A stretch of 64,000 nucleotides of DNA, taken from assembly GCF_009857915.1 (NCBI RefSeq), contig NZ_WWCM01000009.1:1-64000 (forward strand). The letters are read 5' to 3'. This document shows, in pieces, positions 55,252 through 63,484 of this stretch. Made by a program: the position numbers and the translations under genes. Positions within the stretch are counted from its first letter, which is position 1. The number at the start of each line of letters is the position of its first letter. Below the pieces are notes generated by a model. It worked only from the letters and a program-made list of their open reading frames with translations, made no database searches and was not told the DNA's origin. Origin of the DNA: Duganella qianjiadongensis. Lineage in GTDB: Bacteria; Pseudomonadota; Gammaproteobacteria; Burkholderiales; Burkholderiaceae_D.

Positions 55252-55763
55252 GCGGGGGCGCGATGATCGCACCCGATCATGTGGCGCGCGTGCAGGCGCG
55301 CATAGGCGAACGTCTGTGGCTGTCGGACTGGGTCTGCATCGAGCAGTCACGCATCGACGGTTTTGCTGCTGCCACAGGGGACCACTACTGGCTGCACACC
55401 GATCCGCAGCGGGCGCGCCGTGAAAGCCCGCTAGGCAGCACCATTGCACACGGCTTCCTCACCATGTCCATGCTGGCGCCAAGCTGCCTGCATGCGCTGC
55501 TCGATGTGCTGGGTGCGGACGAGGTGCTCAATTACGGTGTGGAGAATTTGCGCTTTCTTGCGCCAGTGCTGTGCGGCGCGCGCGTGCGCAGTTCCATCGT
55601 ACTGCGCTCGGCCGTGGCCAAAGCCGGCGACCGTGTGCTGGTAGGATTAGACTGCAGTGTCGAAATAGAAGGGCAGGAGCGGCCAGCTTTAGTAGGCCAG
55701 TCGCTGATGCTGATTCACTTTTCCAATCAAACAGGAGTTACCCATGCCGCACAAGCTGCGTAA
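55248..55763 (+). CDS. MaoC-type (R)-specific enoyl-CoA hydratase
   Basis: A 171-residue hotdog-fold hydratase. The hydratase-2 motif appears as FAAATGDHYWLHTDPQRA with catalytic Asp45 and His50, and IAHGFLTMSML follows. Position Asn-Pro of the usual GDxNPxH motif is Tyr-Trp here, which may alter the substrate pocket. It should add water to a 2-enoyl-CoA (or act in reverse). The start overlaps the hydrolase stop by 4 bases; the gene's own end overlaps the binding-protein start by 20 bases. Confidence 0.87.
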   Translation: MSGGAMIAPDHVARVQARIGERLWLSDWVCIEQSRIDGFAAATGDHYWLHTDPQRARRESPLGSTIAHGFLTMSMLAPSCLHALLDVLGADEVLNYGVENLRFLAPVLCGARVRSSIVLRSAVAKAGDRVLVGLDCSVEIEGQERPALVGQSLMLIHFSNQTGVTHAAQAA

Positions 55764-56949
55764 TACCGTCTGGGCTGCCATCAGCCTGCTGGCCTGCACC
55801 GCGCTGGCACAGGCTGCGCCACTCAAGGTCGCGCTGATCACCAGCAAGAGCCATCCCGCATTCGAAGCCTATGCACGCCAGACTGAAGCCGGTTTCATGC
55901 TGGGTCTGGAATATCTGACGCAAGGGACGATGACGGTGGAAGGCCGCAAGATCGTGGTCATCAGCAAGGATGATCAGGGCAAGCCGGATATGGCCAAAGC
56001 ACTGCTGACGGAAGCTTATGTGGACGATGGCGCCGACATCGCCGTTGGCACTACGACGTCCGGTGCGGCGCTGGCCATGCTGCCGGTGGCAGCGGAAATG
56101 AAGAAGGTGCTGGTGGTGGAAGCGGCCGTCGCCTCGGACATTACGGGAAAATTCTACAACCGCTATATTTTCAAGACGTCGCGCAACTCCTTCCATGACG
56201 CCTGTGCCGGCGCTGCCGCCACCATGGCGCCTGCCAGTCTGGCGTTTCTGGCACAGGACAATGTGTTCGGCAAGGATGGCATTGCCGCTGCGCGCGACTG
56301 TCTGACCAAGATGGGCAGTAAGGCCAAGGTAGTGCATGAGGAATATGCGCCGCCCGCCAGCACGGATTTCACTGCTGCGGGCCAGCGCCTGATCGACGCG
56401 CTCAAGAAAGCACCTGAGCCGCGCTTCCTCGTCGTGGCCTGGGCTGGCAGCAGCCCGGTCAACAAGCTGGCCAATCTGCAGCCGGGCCGCTACAACATTA
56501 CGCTGGTGCCGGGCGGGAATCTGCTGCCCGTGATGAAGGGCTGGAGCGCTTATGCCGGTTCGGAAGGCTCGTTGTACTACTACTACGATTTCCCGACCAA
56601 TGCCATGAACCGCTGGCTGGTGGCCGAGCACAAGAAGCGCTTTGCCGGTACTCCGCCCGACTTCTTTGTGGCCGGTGGCGCGGCCGCAGCGAGCGCTGTG
56701 GTGCAGGCACTGCACGCAACCAAGGGCAGCAGCGATACGGAAAAGCTGATTACGGCGATGGAAGGCATGAATTTCGAAACGCCCAAGGGCACCATGACCT
56801 TCCGCAAGGAAGACCATCAGGCCATGCAGCCCATGTACCACTTCCGCATCAAGGCCAAGGACAAGCAGAAGAACGAGTGGGACCTGCTGGAACTGGTGCG
56901 CGAGATTCCGGCTAGCCAGCTGCCTATCCCTATCAACAACAAGCCTTAA
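55744..56949 (+). CDS. branched-chain-type ABC transporter substrate-binding protein
   Basis: Periplasmic binding protein of 401 residues from the LivJ/AmiC-like class. The signal peptide ends at ALAQA-A, and the mature part starts LKVALITSKSHPAFEAY with the two-lobe fold segments VGTTTSGAALAMLPVAAEM and FLAQDNVFGKDG. The usual ligand for the family is an amino acid, but several relatives bind aromatic or alicyclic acids. The CoA ligase and hydratase next door favour an acid or ester. It starts inside the end of the MaoC gene. Confidence 0.9.
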   Translation: MPHKLRNTVWAAISLLACTALAQAAPLKVALITSKSHPAFEAYARQTEAGFMLGLEYLTQGTMTVEGRKIVVISKDDQGKPDMAKALLTEAYVDDGADIAVGTTTSGAALAMLPVAAEMKKVLVVEAAVASDITGKFYNRYIFKTSRNSFHDACAGAAATMAPASLAFLAQDNVFGKDGIAAARDCLTKMGSKAKVVHEEYAPPASTDFTAAGQRLIDALKKAPEPRFLVVAWAGSSPVNKLANLQPGRYNITLVPGGNLLPVMKGWSAYAGSEGSLYYYYDFPTNAMNRWLVAEHKKRFAGTPPDFFVAGGAAAASAVVQALHATKGSSDTEKLITAMEGMNFETPKGTMTFRKEDHQAMQPMYHFRIKAKDKQKNEWDLLELVREIPASQLPIPINNKP

Positions 56950-56961
56950 CTGTTCAAGCAC

Positions 56962-57738
56962 ATGAGTGATAGCCACCGCGTCACCCTTGCCACCGAGGGC
57001 CTAGGCATCCGCTTCGGCGGGCATCAGGCCGTGCAGGACGTGACGGCCAGTTTCCGCGCCGGCGAGCTGACGGCCATCGTCGGCCCCAATGGCGCGGGCA
57101 AGACCACCTATTTCAATCTGATTTCGGGCCAGCTAGCCGCCACCAGTGGCAGTGTGCGGCTGCATGGGCAGAACGTGACGTCGTTCAGTGCGGCGCGCCG
57201 TACCCGCCTCGGTATTGGCCGCGCCTTCCAGCTGACCAATCTGTTCCCGCAGCTGAGCGTGCAGGAGAATATCCGGCTGGCCGTGCAGAGCCGCGCCGGA
57301 GTGGGCATGCGCATGTTTTCCGTCTGGTCGGAGCAGAAGCAGGTGAACCAGCGCACGGCGCAGATACTGGAGCAGGTGGCCATGGGGCCGCTGCGCGAGC
57401 AGATTGCCGCCACGCTTTCGCACGGCAACCAGCGCAAGCTGGAAGTGGCCATGCTGCTGGCGCTCGATCCCGAAATTTTCATGTTCGACGAACCGACTGC
57501 CGGCATGAGTGTCGATGAAGTGCCCGTCCTGCTGGAATTGATACACCAGATCAAAGCCATGCGCGACAAGACGGTGCTGCTGGTCGAGCACAAGATGGAT
57601 GTGATCGGTGCGCTGGCGGACCGCATCATCGTGCTGCATCAGGGCTGTCTGATGGCGGATGGAGATCCGGCCGAAGTCATGGCGCTGCCGCTGGTGCAGC
57701 AGGCCTATCTGGGATCGACGGGAGTGCGGCATGAGTGA
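56962..57738 (+). CDS. branched-chain-type ABC transporter ATPase, LivG-like
   Basis: ATPase of 258 residues with Walker A GPNGAGKTTYFN, signature LSHGNQRKLEVAMLLAL, Walker B IFMFDEPTAGMS and H-loop VEHKMD. It follows the binding protein after 12 bases and overlaps the second ATPase gene by 8 bases. The extra C-terminal region is typical of LivG. Confidence 0.92.
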   Translation: MSDSHRVTLATEGLGIRFGGHQAVQDVTASFRAGELTAIVGPNGAGKTTYFNLISGQLAATSGSVRLHGQNVTSFSAARRTRLGIGRAFQLTNLFPQLSVQENIRLAVQSRAGVGMRMFSVWSEQKQVNQRTAQILEQVAMGPLREQIAATLSHGNQRKLEVAMLLALDPEIFMFDEPTAGMSVDEVPVLLELIHQIKAMRDKTVLLVEHKMDVIGALADRIIVLHQGCLMADGDPAEVMALPLVQQAYLGSTGVRHE

Positions 57739-58456
57739 GCCCCTACTGAAACTGAGCGGGGTGCACACCCATATCGAGCAGTACCATATTCTGCATGGCG
57801 TCGATCTGGCAGTGCCGCGCGGCGAACTGACCGTGCTGCTGGGCCGTAATGGCGCAGGCAAGAGCACCACGCTGCGCACCATCATGGGCCTGTGGCGTGC
57901 TTCGGCCGGCAGCGTGAAGTTTGACGGGCGCGAGCTGGCTGGCATGGAGACGCCCGAGATTGCGCGTTTGGGCATCGCCTATATTCCCGAGAATATGGGC
58001 ATCTTTGCCCAGCTCACCGTGCAGGAGCATTTGCAGCTGGCCTGCCGTAGCGGCAAACCGGATGGGGCGCGGCTGGAGTGGATCTTCGGTATCTTCCCCG
58101 CGCTTAAGCGTTTCTGGCACCAGCCGGCCGGCACCCTGTCGGGCGGGCAGAAACAGATGGTGGCGATTGCCCGCGCCATCATCGAGCCGCGCCGCCTGAT
58201 ACTGGTGGATGAACCGACCAAAGGGTTGGCGCCGGCCATCATCGACCATCTGGCTGAAGCGTTTGTGCAGCTCAAGGCCAGTGCCACCACCATCCTGCTG
58301 GTGGAGCAGAACTTCGGCTTTGTGGCGCGGCTCGGTGATTCGGTGGCCGTGATGGATGGCGGCGTGATCGTGCACAGCGGCCGCATGGCCGACCTGGCGG
58401 CCGATCAGGACTTGCAAACCCGTTTGCTGGGGCTCTCGCTCGCAGCACATCAATAG
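57731..58456 (+). CDS. branched-chain-type ABC transporter ATPase, LivF-like
   Basis: ATPase of 241 residues with Walker A GRNGAGKSTTLR, signature LSGGQKQMVAIARAI and Walker B LILVDEPTKGLAP. ATG 57731 lies within the end of the livG-like gene; the longer frame from 57659 is rejected. Together with the LivG-like protein it powers the importer. Confidence 0.92.
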   Translation: MSEPLLKLSGVHTHIEQYHILHGVDLAVPRGELTVLLGRNGAGKSTTLRTIMGLWRASAGSVKFDGRELAGMETPEIARLGIAYIPENMGIFAQLTVQEHLQLACRSGKPDGARLEWIFGIFPALKRFWHQPAGTLSGGQKQMVAIARAIIEPRRLILVDEPTKGLAPAIIDHLAEAFVQLKASATTILLVEQNFGFVARLGDSVAVMDGGVIVHSGRMADLAADQDLQTRLLGLSLAAHQ

Positions 58457-58467
58457 AGAGGAACACG

Positions 58468-59499
58468 ATGACGGCTATGCCTGCTGCCGCTGCTACCACT
58501 GCTGCGGCCGAGATGATGTTGCCGCGTAAGCGCATCGATTACCAGCCGTGGTATGTGCTGGCGGCGATACTGCTGCTGACCTTCCTGTGGGTGGGCGACA
58601 GCGCGACGTGGCTGACGCTGACCGTGGCCGGGCTGGCCATGGGCATGCTGCTGTTTATTATGGCCAGTGGCCTGACCATGGTGTTCGGCCTGATGGGCGT
58701 GATGAACTTCGGCCATGGCGCATTTATTACGGTGGGGGCCTATGCAGCCACGCTGGTGCTGCTACGCCTTGGCGATTGGCTGCAGGCCGATGCCATCGGC
58801 CTCAATGCTGCAGCGCTGGGGCTGGCGCTGCTGGCCGCTGTAGCAGTGACCGCAGCGCTGGGCTGGATCTACGAAAGGCTGATTATCCGACCCGTCTATG
58901 GCAATGCGCTGATGCAGATTCTGATTACCTTTGGTGCGGCGACCGTGCTGCAGGAACTGGTAACGGCGATCTGGGGCGCCGAACTGATTCCGCTAACCCG
59001 TCCCGCCGCGTTCGATGGCGCTTGGGTGTTCGGTGATGCCGTGATCGAAAAATTCCGCGTGCTGTGCGCAGCGGCGGGCCTGCTGGTGTTCGGCGCGATG
59101 ATGCTGATCCTGCACGGCACCCGCATCGGCCTGCTGGTGCGTGCTGGCGTGGCGAACGGCGAAATGGTGCAGGCACTCGGCTACCGCGTGCGTACGCTGT
59201 TCGTCGGCGTGAGCGTGGCCGGTGCGGCGCTGGCTGGCATGGGGGGGCTGCTGTGGGGGCTGTACCGGCAGGAGCTGACCACCAGCATAGGCGCCAGCAG
59301 TCTGGTGTCGATACTGATCGTCATCATCATCGGCGGCATGGGTTCCGTGGGCGGTTGCTTCCTTGCTTCGCTGCTGGTGGCGCTGGCCAGTAACTATGTG
59401 GGCTTCCTCGCGCCGAAGGCGGCGTTGCTGTCCGAAGTGGGACTGATGCTGGTGGTGCTGGCATGGCGTCCGCGCGGGCTGTATCCGCTTACTCATTGA
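58468..59499 (+). CDS. branched-chain-type ABC transporter permease, LivH-like
   Basis: Inner-membrane permease of 343 residues, with about eight hydrophobic helices and the family segment MNFGHGAFITVGAYAATL. An N-terminal stretch of about 30 mostly Ala/Thr residues precedes the first helix. AGAGAGGAACACG supplies the ribosome site. It pairs with the LivM-like permease that follows. Confidence 0.9.
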   Translation: MTAMPAAAATTAAAEMMLPRKRIDYQPWYVLAAILLLTFLWVGDSATWLTLTVAGLAMGMLLFIMASGLTMVFGLMGVMNFGHGAFITVGAYAATLVLLRLGDWLQADAIGLNAAALGLALLAAVAVTAALGWIYERLIIRPVYGNALMQILITFGAATVLQELVTAIWGAELIPLTRPAAFDGAWVFGDAVIEKFRVLCAAAGLLVFGAMMLILHGTRIGLLVRAGVANGEMVQALGYRVRTLFVGVSVAGAALAGMGGLLWGLYRQELTTSIGASSLVSILIVIIIGGMGSVGGCFLASLLVALASNYVGFLAPKAALLSEVGLMLVVLAWRPRGLYPLTH

Positions 59500-59535
59500 C
59501 TATGCATTGACTCTGCACTGAAATCGAAGACGACT

Positions 59536-60639
59536 ATGAGCATCCATCTGCTATCGAATGAACTGCCGCGCAGCCGGCGCCTGAGCTGGGCGCTGACGCT
59601 GATCGTGCTGCTGCTGGCGCTGGCGCCTTTCCTGTTCCCCGGCGCGCGTGCCATCAATGCAGCGGCGACCATCTGCATATTCGTCGTGCTTACGGCATCC
59701 TATGATCTGATGCTAGGCTATACGGGGATTATCTCGTTTGCCCACACCATGTTCTATGGCGTGGGCGCTTACGGGGTGGGGCTGGCGCTGCTGCATCGCG
59801 GCCCCAGTTTCAGCTCCGTGCTGATCGGGCTGGGGGCTGCCATGCTGGTATCGCTGGCGCTGGCGCTGCTGATCGGCGTGTTCTCGCTGCGCGTGCAGGC
59901 TATCTTCTACGCCATGGTGACGCTGGCGATTGCCAGCTGCGTGAGCGTGATGGCCAGCCAGTTCCCCGAGTGGACGGGCGGCGATGATGGCCTGACCATT
60001 CCTGTGCCGGAGCTGCTGAGCCCTGCCTTCCGCCTGCTGGAAGAACCGCTGTTCGATAAGCTTATCAATGGCAAGGTGATTACTTATTATCTGCTGTTCG
60101 TGTTGGCGCTGCTGGCCTTCCTGCTGATGCTGCGCATCGTCGCCTCGCCGTTCGGGCGGGTGCTGCAGGCTATCCGCGAGAACGAGTTCCGCGCCGAGGC
60201 CATCGGCTATCACACCGCTGCCTACCGTACGCTGGGCAGTGTGCTGGGGGCGCTGGGCGCCACGCTGGCGGGCGGCATGCTGGTGCTGTGGCTGCGCTAT
60301 CTGGGACCGGATACCACGCTGTCCTTTGCCATCATGCTCAATGTGCTGTTAATTACCTTTATCGGCGGACGCGGCACGCTGTATGGCGCGGTGCTCGGCA
60401 GTGCGCTGTATATCGTGGCGCAGACCTATCTGATCGATCTGATGAAGTGGGCCAGTGCAGCGCTGGTGCAGGGGGCGGCGGGGCAATCCGGCTCGGCGCT
60501 GGAGCCGGTGATGGCGCTGCTGGCGCGGCTGGTGCATGCCGACCGCTGGTCGCTGTGGATGGGAGTGCTGCTGGTGCTCTCCGTGTACTATTTTCCGACA
60601 GGAATCGTCGGGCGTCTGCGCGCCCGACGCGGAGTCTAG
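59536..60639 (+). CDS. branched-chain-type ABC transporter permease, LivM-like
   Basis: Second permease, 367 residues, with the marker GYTGIISFAHTMFYGVGAY and the coupling-loop segment GRVLQAIRENEFRAEAIGY. It completes the importer. No terminator is obvious after the stop; the next gene is on the opposite strand. Confidence 0.9.
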   Translation: MSIHLLSNELPRSRRLSWALTLIVLLLALAPFLFPGARAINAAATICIFVVLTASYDLMLGYTGIISFAHTMFYGVGAYGVGLALLHRGPSFSSVLIGLGAAMLVSLALALLIGVFSLRVQAIFYAMVTLAIASCVSVMASQFPEWTGGDDGLTIPVPELLSPAFRLLEEPLFDKLINGKVITYYLLFVLALLAFLLMLRIVASPFGRVLQAIRENEFRAEAIGYHTAAYRTLGSVLGALGATLAGGMLVLWLRYLGPDTTLSFAIMLNVLLITFIGGRGTLYGAVLGSALYIVAQTYLIDLMKWASAALVQGAAGQSGSALEPVMALLARLVHADRWSLWMGVLLVLSVYYFPTGIVGRLRARRGV

Positions 60640-60661
60640 TGGATAGGGCGGGCCGGGTAGA

Positions 60662-60778
60662 TTAGACGCGGATCAGCACGGCGGCCACCGTAGCGGCCAG
60701 ACCCAGCAGAACTACAGCGGCGCCAGCCATTACCGGCGTCACGCGGCGCGAGACGGTGGGGATTTTTTTGATGGGCAT
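60662..60778 (-). CDS. small membrane protein (38 residues)
   Basis: A short frame on the minus strand: ATG at 60778 preceded by GAGGAG 5 bases upstream (GAGGAGCCTGCC). The product has a basic N terminus (PIKKIPTVSRRV), one hydrophobic helix rich in Ala, Val and Leu (about residues 15-36) and ends ...LIRV. It fills most of the gap after the importer operon. The family is unknown to me. The strong ribosome site and helix make it a likely real small protein. Confidence 0.6.
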   Translation of the reverse strand: MPIKKIPTVSRRVTPVMAGAAVVLLGLAATVAAVLIRV

Positions 60779-61008
60779 GGCAGGCTCCTCGAAACGGGTA
60801 AAAAGTGACTGTAGATTAACGATTGTATTGCTGCCAATCTAGACATTACGCTGTATCAAAAGTAAGCAGGTGTAACCGGCAATGCACAGTGGTGGTGCGG
60901 GATAAAAGTGAGTTGTTTTTTAACACACACAAACTTTAGAGTCGCGGGCGGGAACAGCCTATAATCGCTAAGTTTTTTGCCCGTACCAACCTCCCACAAG
61001 GAATGCCT
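60779..61008. other. intergenic region before the amino-acid permease
   Basis: About 230 bases without a gene. It is AT-richer than its surroundings and holds the permease promoter (TATAAT at 60960) and the leader of the small minus-strand gene. I see no other structured element. Confidence 0.5.
60960..60965 (+). promoter_or_regulatory. -10 element of the amino-acid permease gene
   Basis: A perfect TATAAT lies 44 bases before the permease start. The -35 region is weak (TTTAGA at 60935, 19 bases away). Confidence 0.55.
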
Positions 61009-62484
61009 GTGAACCAAACGCTGGTCCAGAAACTGACCCGTACCAAGCCGGTCAGCCATCATCAAGAATCTGCTCCTACCAGTAGCAATAGTCTGCATCG
61101 GTCGATCGGCCTGTTTCCCCTTACCATGATCGGGGTAGGCGCCACCATCGGCACCGGGATTTTCTTCACCATGGTGGAAGCTGTGCCCAAGGCTGGCCCG
61201 TCGGTGGTGCTGTCCTTCCTGATCGCTGCCATTACGGCGGGGCTGACGGCGCTGTGCTATGCCGAACTGTCGTTCCGCATTCCTGCGTCCGGTTCGTCGT
61301 ATTCGTTTGCCTATGCCACGGTGGGCGAGTTCCTCGCCTTTATCATGGCGGCCTGTCTGCTGCTTGAATACGGGCTGGCGGCCAGTGCCACGGCGATCGG
61401 CTGGTCGGATTATCTGAATAATTTCCTTAATAATGCCTTTGGCTGGCATATTGCCGATGCCTTGCGTTCGCCGCTGATCGTTTCCACGCCCAAGGGCATC
61501 GAAATCCATAGCGGGAATATCAATCTGCCGCCCATGCTGCTGGTGACCCTGTGCTGCATCCTGCTGGTGCGCGGCGCCAAGGAGTCGGCCACGACCAATG
61601 CCATCATGGTGCTGATCAAGCTGGCGATTCTGATCTTCTTCGTGGTGATCGCGTTTTCCGGCTTTGATATCAACAACTTCCATCCTTTCTTCAGCCCCGA
61701 TAATGGCGCGCACTACACCGGCATGGCCGGGGTGACGGCGGCGGCAGCGACGGTGTTCTTCTCGTTTATCGGTCTCGATACGGTGGCGACGGCGGGCGAG
61801 GAAGTGCGCGATCCCAAGCGCAATGTGCCGATCGGCATACTGGCCGCACTGGGCATCGTCACGCTGTTCTATATGCTGGTGGCGGTAGCGGCCATGGGCG
61901 CCCAGCCGGCGTACAAATTCGCCGGTCAGGAAGCGGGGCTGGCCGTGATTCTGCAGAATGTGACGGGGCAGACCTGGCCAGCGCTGGTGCTGTCGGCGGG
62001 CGCGGTGATTTCTGTGTTCAGCGTGACGCTGGTGACGATCTACGGCCAGACGCGGATACTATATGCGATTTCCAAGGATGGCCTGATTTCGCCATCGTTT
62101 AACAAGGTGAGCGCCCGTACCGGTTCGCCAGTGCGCAACACGCTGATTGTGTGCGCGGTGGTGGGGCTGGTGGCCGGCTTTGTCGATGCCACCTTCCTGT
62201 GGGATATGGTCAGCATGGGCACGCTGACGGCGTTTATCGTGGTGTCGCTGGCAGTGCCGGTGATGCGCCGTCGTGCTATGCAAGCGGGCGAGCCTGCGGT
62301 GGCGGGCTTCCGCGTGCCGTTCGGCCCGTATGTGGTGCCGGGGCTGAGCATCGGCGCCTGCCTGTATCTGATGTTCGGTCTGTCGATGACCACCTACACC
62401 ATCTTCGTTATCTGGATGAGTGCGGCGATCGTGACCTATCTGCTGTATGGCATGCGCCATTCGCGGCTGAATAAGGCCGGTTGA
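61009..62484 (+). CDS. APC family amino-acid permease
   Basis: Inner-membrane carrier of 491 residues with about twelve helices. The first is LTMIGVGATIGTGIFFTM, the APC substrate motif, and FFSFIGLDTVATAGEEVRDPKRN matches the conserved helix 6-7 loop of cationic amino-acid permeases. GTG 61009 is the preferred start because AAGGA lies 6 bases upstream; ATG 61003 would place the same box directly against the start codon. It probably imports basic or aliphatic amino acids. Confidence 0.88.
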   Translation: MNQTLVQKLTRTKPVSHHQESAPTSSNSLHRSIGLFPLTMIGVGATIGTGIFFTMVEAVPKAGPSVVLSFLIAAITAGLTALCYAELSFRIPASGSSYSFAYATVGEFLAFIMAACLLLEYGLAASATAIGWSDYLNNFLNNAFGWHIADALRSPLIVSTPKGIEIHSGNINLPPMLLVTLCCILLVRGAKESATTNAIMVLIKLAILIFFVVIAFSGFDINNFHPFFSPDNGAHYTGMAGVTAAAATVFFSFIGLDTVATAGEEVRDPKRNVPIGILAALGIVTLFYMLVAVAAMGAQPAYKFAGQEAGLAVILQNVTGQTWPALVLSAGAVISVFSVTLVTIYGQTRILYAISKDGLISPSFNKVSARTGSPVRNTLIVCAVVGLVAGFVDATFLWDMVSMGTLTAFIVVSLAVPVMRRRAMQAGEPAVAGFRVPFGPYVVPGLSIGACLYLMFGLSMTTYTIFVIWMSAAIVTYLLYGMRHSRLNKAG

Positions 62485-62525
62485 TAAGGATGTAGATACT
62501 GCGAAGCGCAAGCGCGACGTAGTGG

Positions 62526-62574
62526 CGGGGCGCAGGTCTGAGCGTGGTGATCACGGATCAGGTCTTGCGCCCCG
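62526..62574. terminator. possible terminator after the permease gene
   Basis: CGGGGCGCA (62526-62534) pairs with TGCGCCCCG (62566-62574), with a large imperfect loop and only three T residues after. It overlaps the 3' end of the small minus-strand gene. Confidence 0.4.
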
Positions 62575-62737
62575 TTTCGCGTAGTTTGCGCCGCAAACGG
62601 ATATTGTCTGCCAGTAGTGAAACGAGTGTAGCCAGTATCAGAATAGGGGCGGCATACGTGTCCAGATAGTGCCAGTAAACCCATGCAGCCCCGGCACAGC
62701 CTAGTCCGCAAATCAGTAGCCAGATCTGATCTTTCAT
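62558..62737 (-). CDS. small two-helix membrane protein (59 residues)
   Basis: Starting at ATG 62737, 59 residues with two hydrophobic segments (IWLLICGLGCAGAAWVYW and AAPILILATLVSLLA), and a basic C-terminal tail (RLRRKLRETGRKT) that should face the cytoplasm. The ribosome site is weak. A longer in-frame start at 62845 lies within the terminator hairpin and is unlikely. The family is not recognised. Confidence 0.6.
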   Translation of the reverse strand: MKDQIWLLICGLGCAGAAWVYWHYLDTYAAPILILATLVSLLADNIRLRRKLRETGRKT

Positions 62738-62816
62738 ATTTGAGGTTTGCCGAGCAATGTATTCAGTCGATGTTTTTTGTTTTACCACCATCGATGCATA
62801 GGCTGCGCACGAATTG

Positions 62817-62866
62817 CGCAAACAGAAAAGCCGTTCAGTTTGCACTGAACGGCTTTTCTGTTTGCG
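62817..62866. terminator. bidirectional terminator with a 22-base perfect stem
   Basis: Bases 62817-62838 pair perfectly with 62845-62866 around TTTGCA. The core GCCGTTCAG/CTGAACGGC is flanked by an A-rich arm and a TTTTCTGTTT arm, the form of a two-way intrinsic terminator. On the minus strand it ends the unit of the 79- and 31-residue genes. Confidence 0.85.
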
Positions 62867-62895
62867 GGGCCGGCCTGCAAGGGCCGGCGCTGCGC

Positions 62896-62991
62896 TTACT
62901 CTTCGGTCTGTGGCTCGGCGCCCAGATACAGACGCAGCAGCAGGCCGGACAGAGCGATGGCAGCAGGCAGGTTTTCGATGATGGTCAGCAT
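62896..62991 (-). CDS. very small protein (31 residues) with hydrophobic core
   Basis: ATG 62991 preceded by ACGGAG 7 bases upstream. The 31-residue product is mostly a hydrophobic helix (LPAAIALSGLLLRLYLG) with an acidic tail (EPQTEE). It lies 29 bases downstream of the 79-residue gene and before the large terminator, so both should be on one transcript. Function unknown; it could be a membrane peptide. Confidence 0.55.
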   Translation of the reverse strand: MLTIIENLPAAIALSGLLLRLYLGAEPQTEE

Positions 62992-63020
62992 AGTTTTTCT
63001 CCGTAGAAAATTGACTTCAA

Positions 63021-63260
63021 TTAACCGCGCGACGCCATGAAGCGCAACTCGGCCGACAGGTTAGGGGAATGGCGCTCGCAATCCTGAGCCAGGCTGTGCA
63101 GCCATGCGGTCGAGACTGGCTGCGCGACGACCGTTTCGACAGCAGCGCTACGCGGCTTCACAGCCAGCAGTGCGGCCAGCAACTGGCGCGCAGCGCTTGC
63201 CACGTTGCTCAGATAGCCGGTGTGGGCGAATTCGGTGTAGGTCAGTTTGCTCGTGCTCAT
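63021..63260 (-). CDS. small protein of unknown function (79 residues)
   Basis: A 79-residue protein starting at ATG 63260, where GGAG lies 6 bases upstream; an ATG 12 bases earlier contains that box and is rejected. The N-terminal part (KLTYTEFAHTGYLSNV) is polar, the middle is Ala/Leu-rich and may be a short helix, and the end is charged. No family is recognised. It is first in a two-gene unit divergent from the sensor kinase. Confidence 0.65.
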   Translation of the reverse strand: MSTSKLTYTEFAHTGYLSNVASAARQLLAALLAVKPRSAAVETVVAQPVSTAWLHSLAQDCERHSPNLSAELRFMASRG

Positions 63261-63327
63261 GATTAGCTCCATATCTTCGTTTGTTGCAGTGCAGTATGGG
63301 GCTAGTTCAGTAATAAATAAACTTTTG

Positions 63328-63349
63328 ATTTATGATACTTGGCATAAAT
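63328..63349. promoter_or_regulatory. inverted repeat in the AT-rich divergent promoter region
   Basis: ATTTATG-N8-CATAAAT, with perfect seven-base arms, lies 68 bases upstream of the 79-residue gene and 135 bases upstream of the kinase gene. It may be an operator. Confidence 0.35.
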
Positions 63350-63484
63350 AAAGCATATAACTGGTGGGTTTTCCCTATGAAAAAGTAGTGCCGCACGGCT
63401 ATTTTTTAAGCTGAAAAATTTTCTCCAGCGACCCACCGTACGGGTATGATTGCTGCCGGATTGACAATAATTTGGCGGGAAACC

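Noticed and set aside
62817..62866. Large inverted repeat as the end of an insertion sequence
   Set aside because: There is no transposase, no second copy in the window and no target duplication; A/T tracts around a GC core fit a terminator.
63461..63466. TTGACA as the -35 box of the sensor kinase gene
   Set aside because: It lies only 18 bases before the ATG, so its -10 box would fall at or beyond the start codon.
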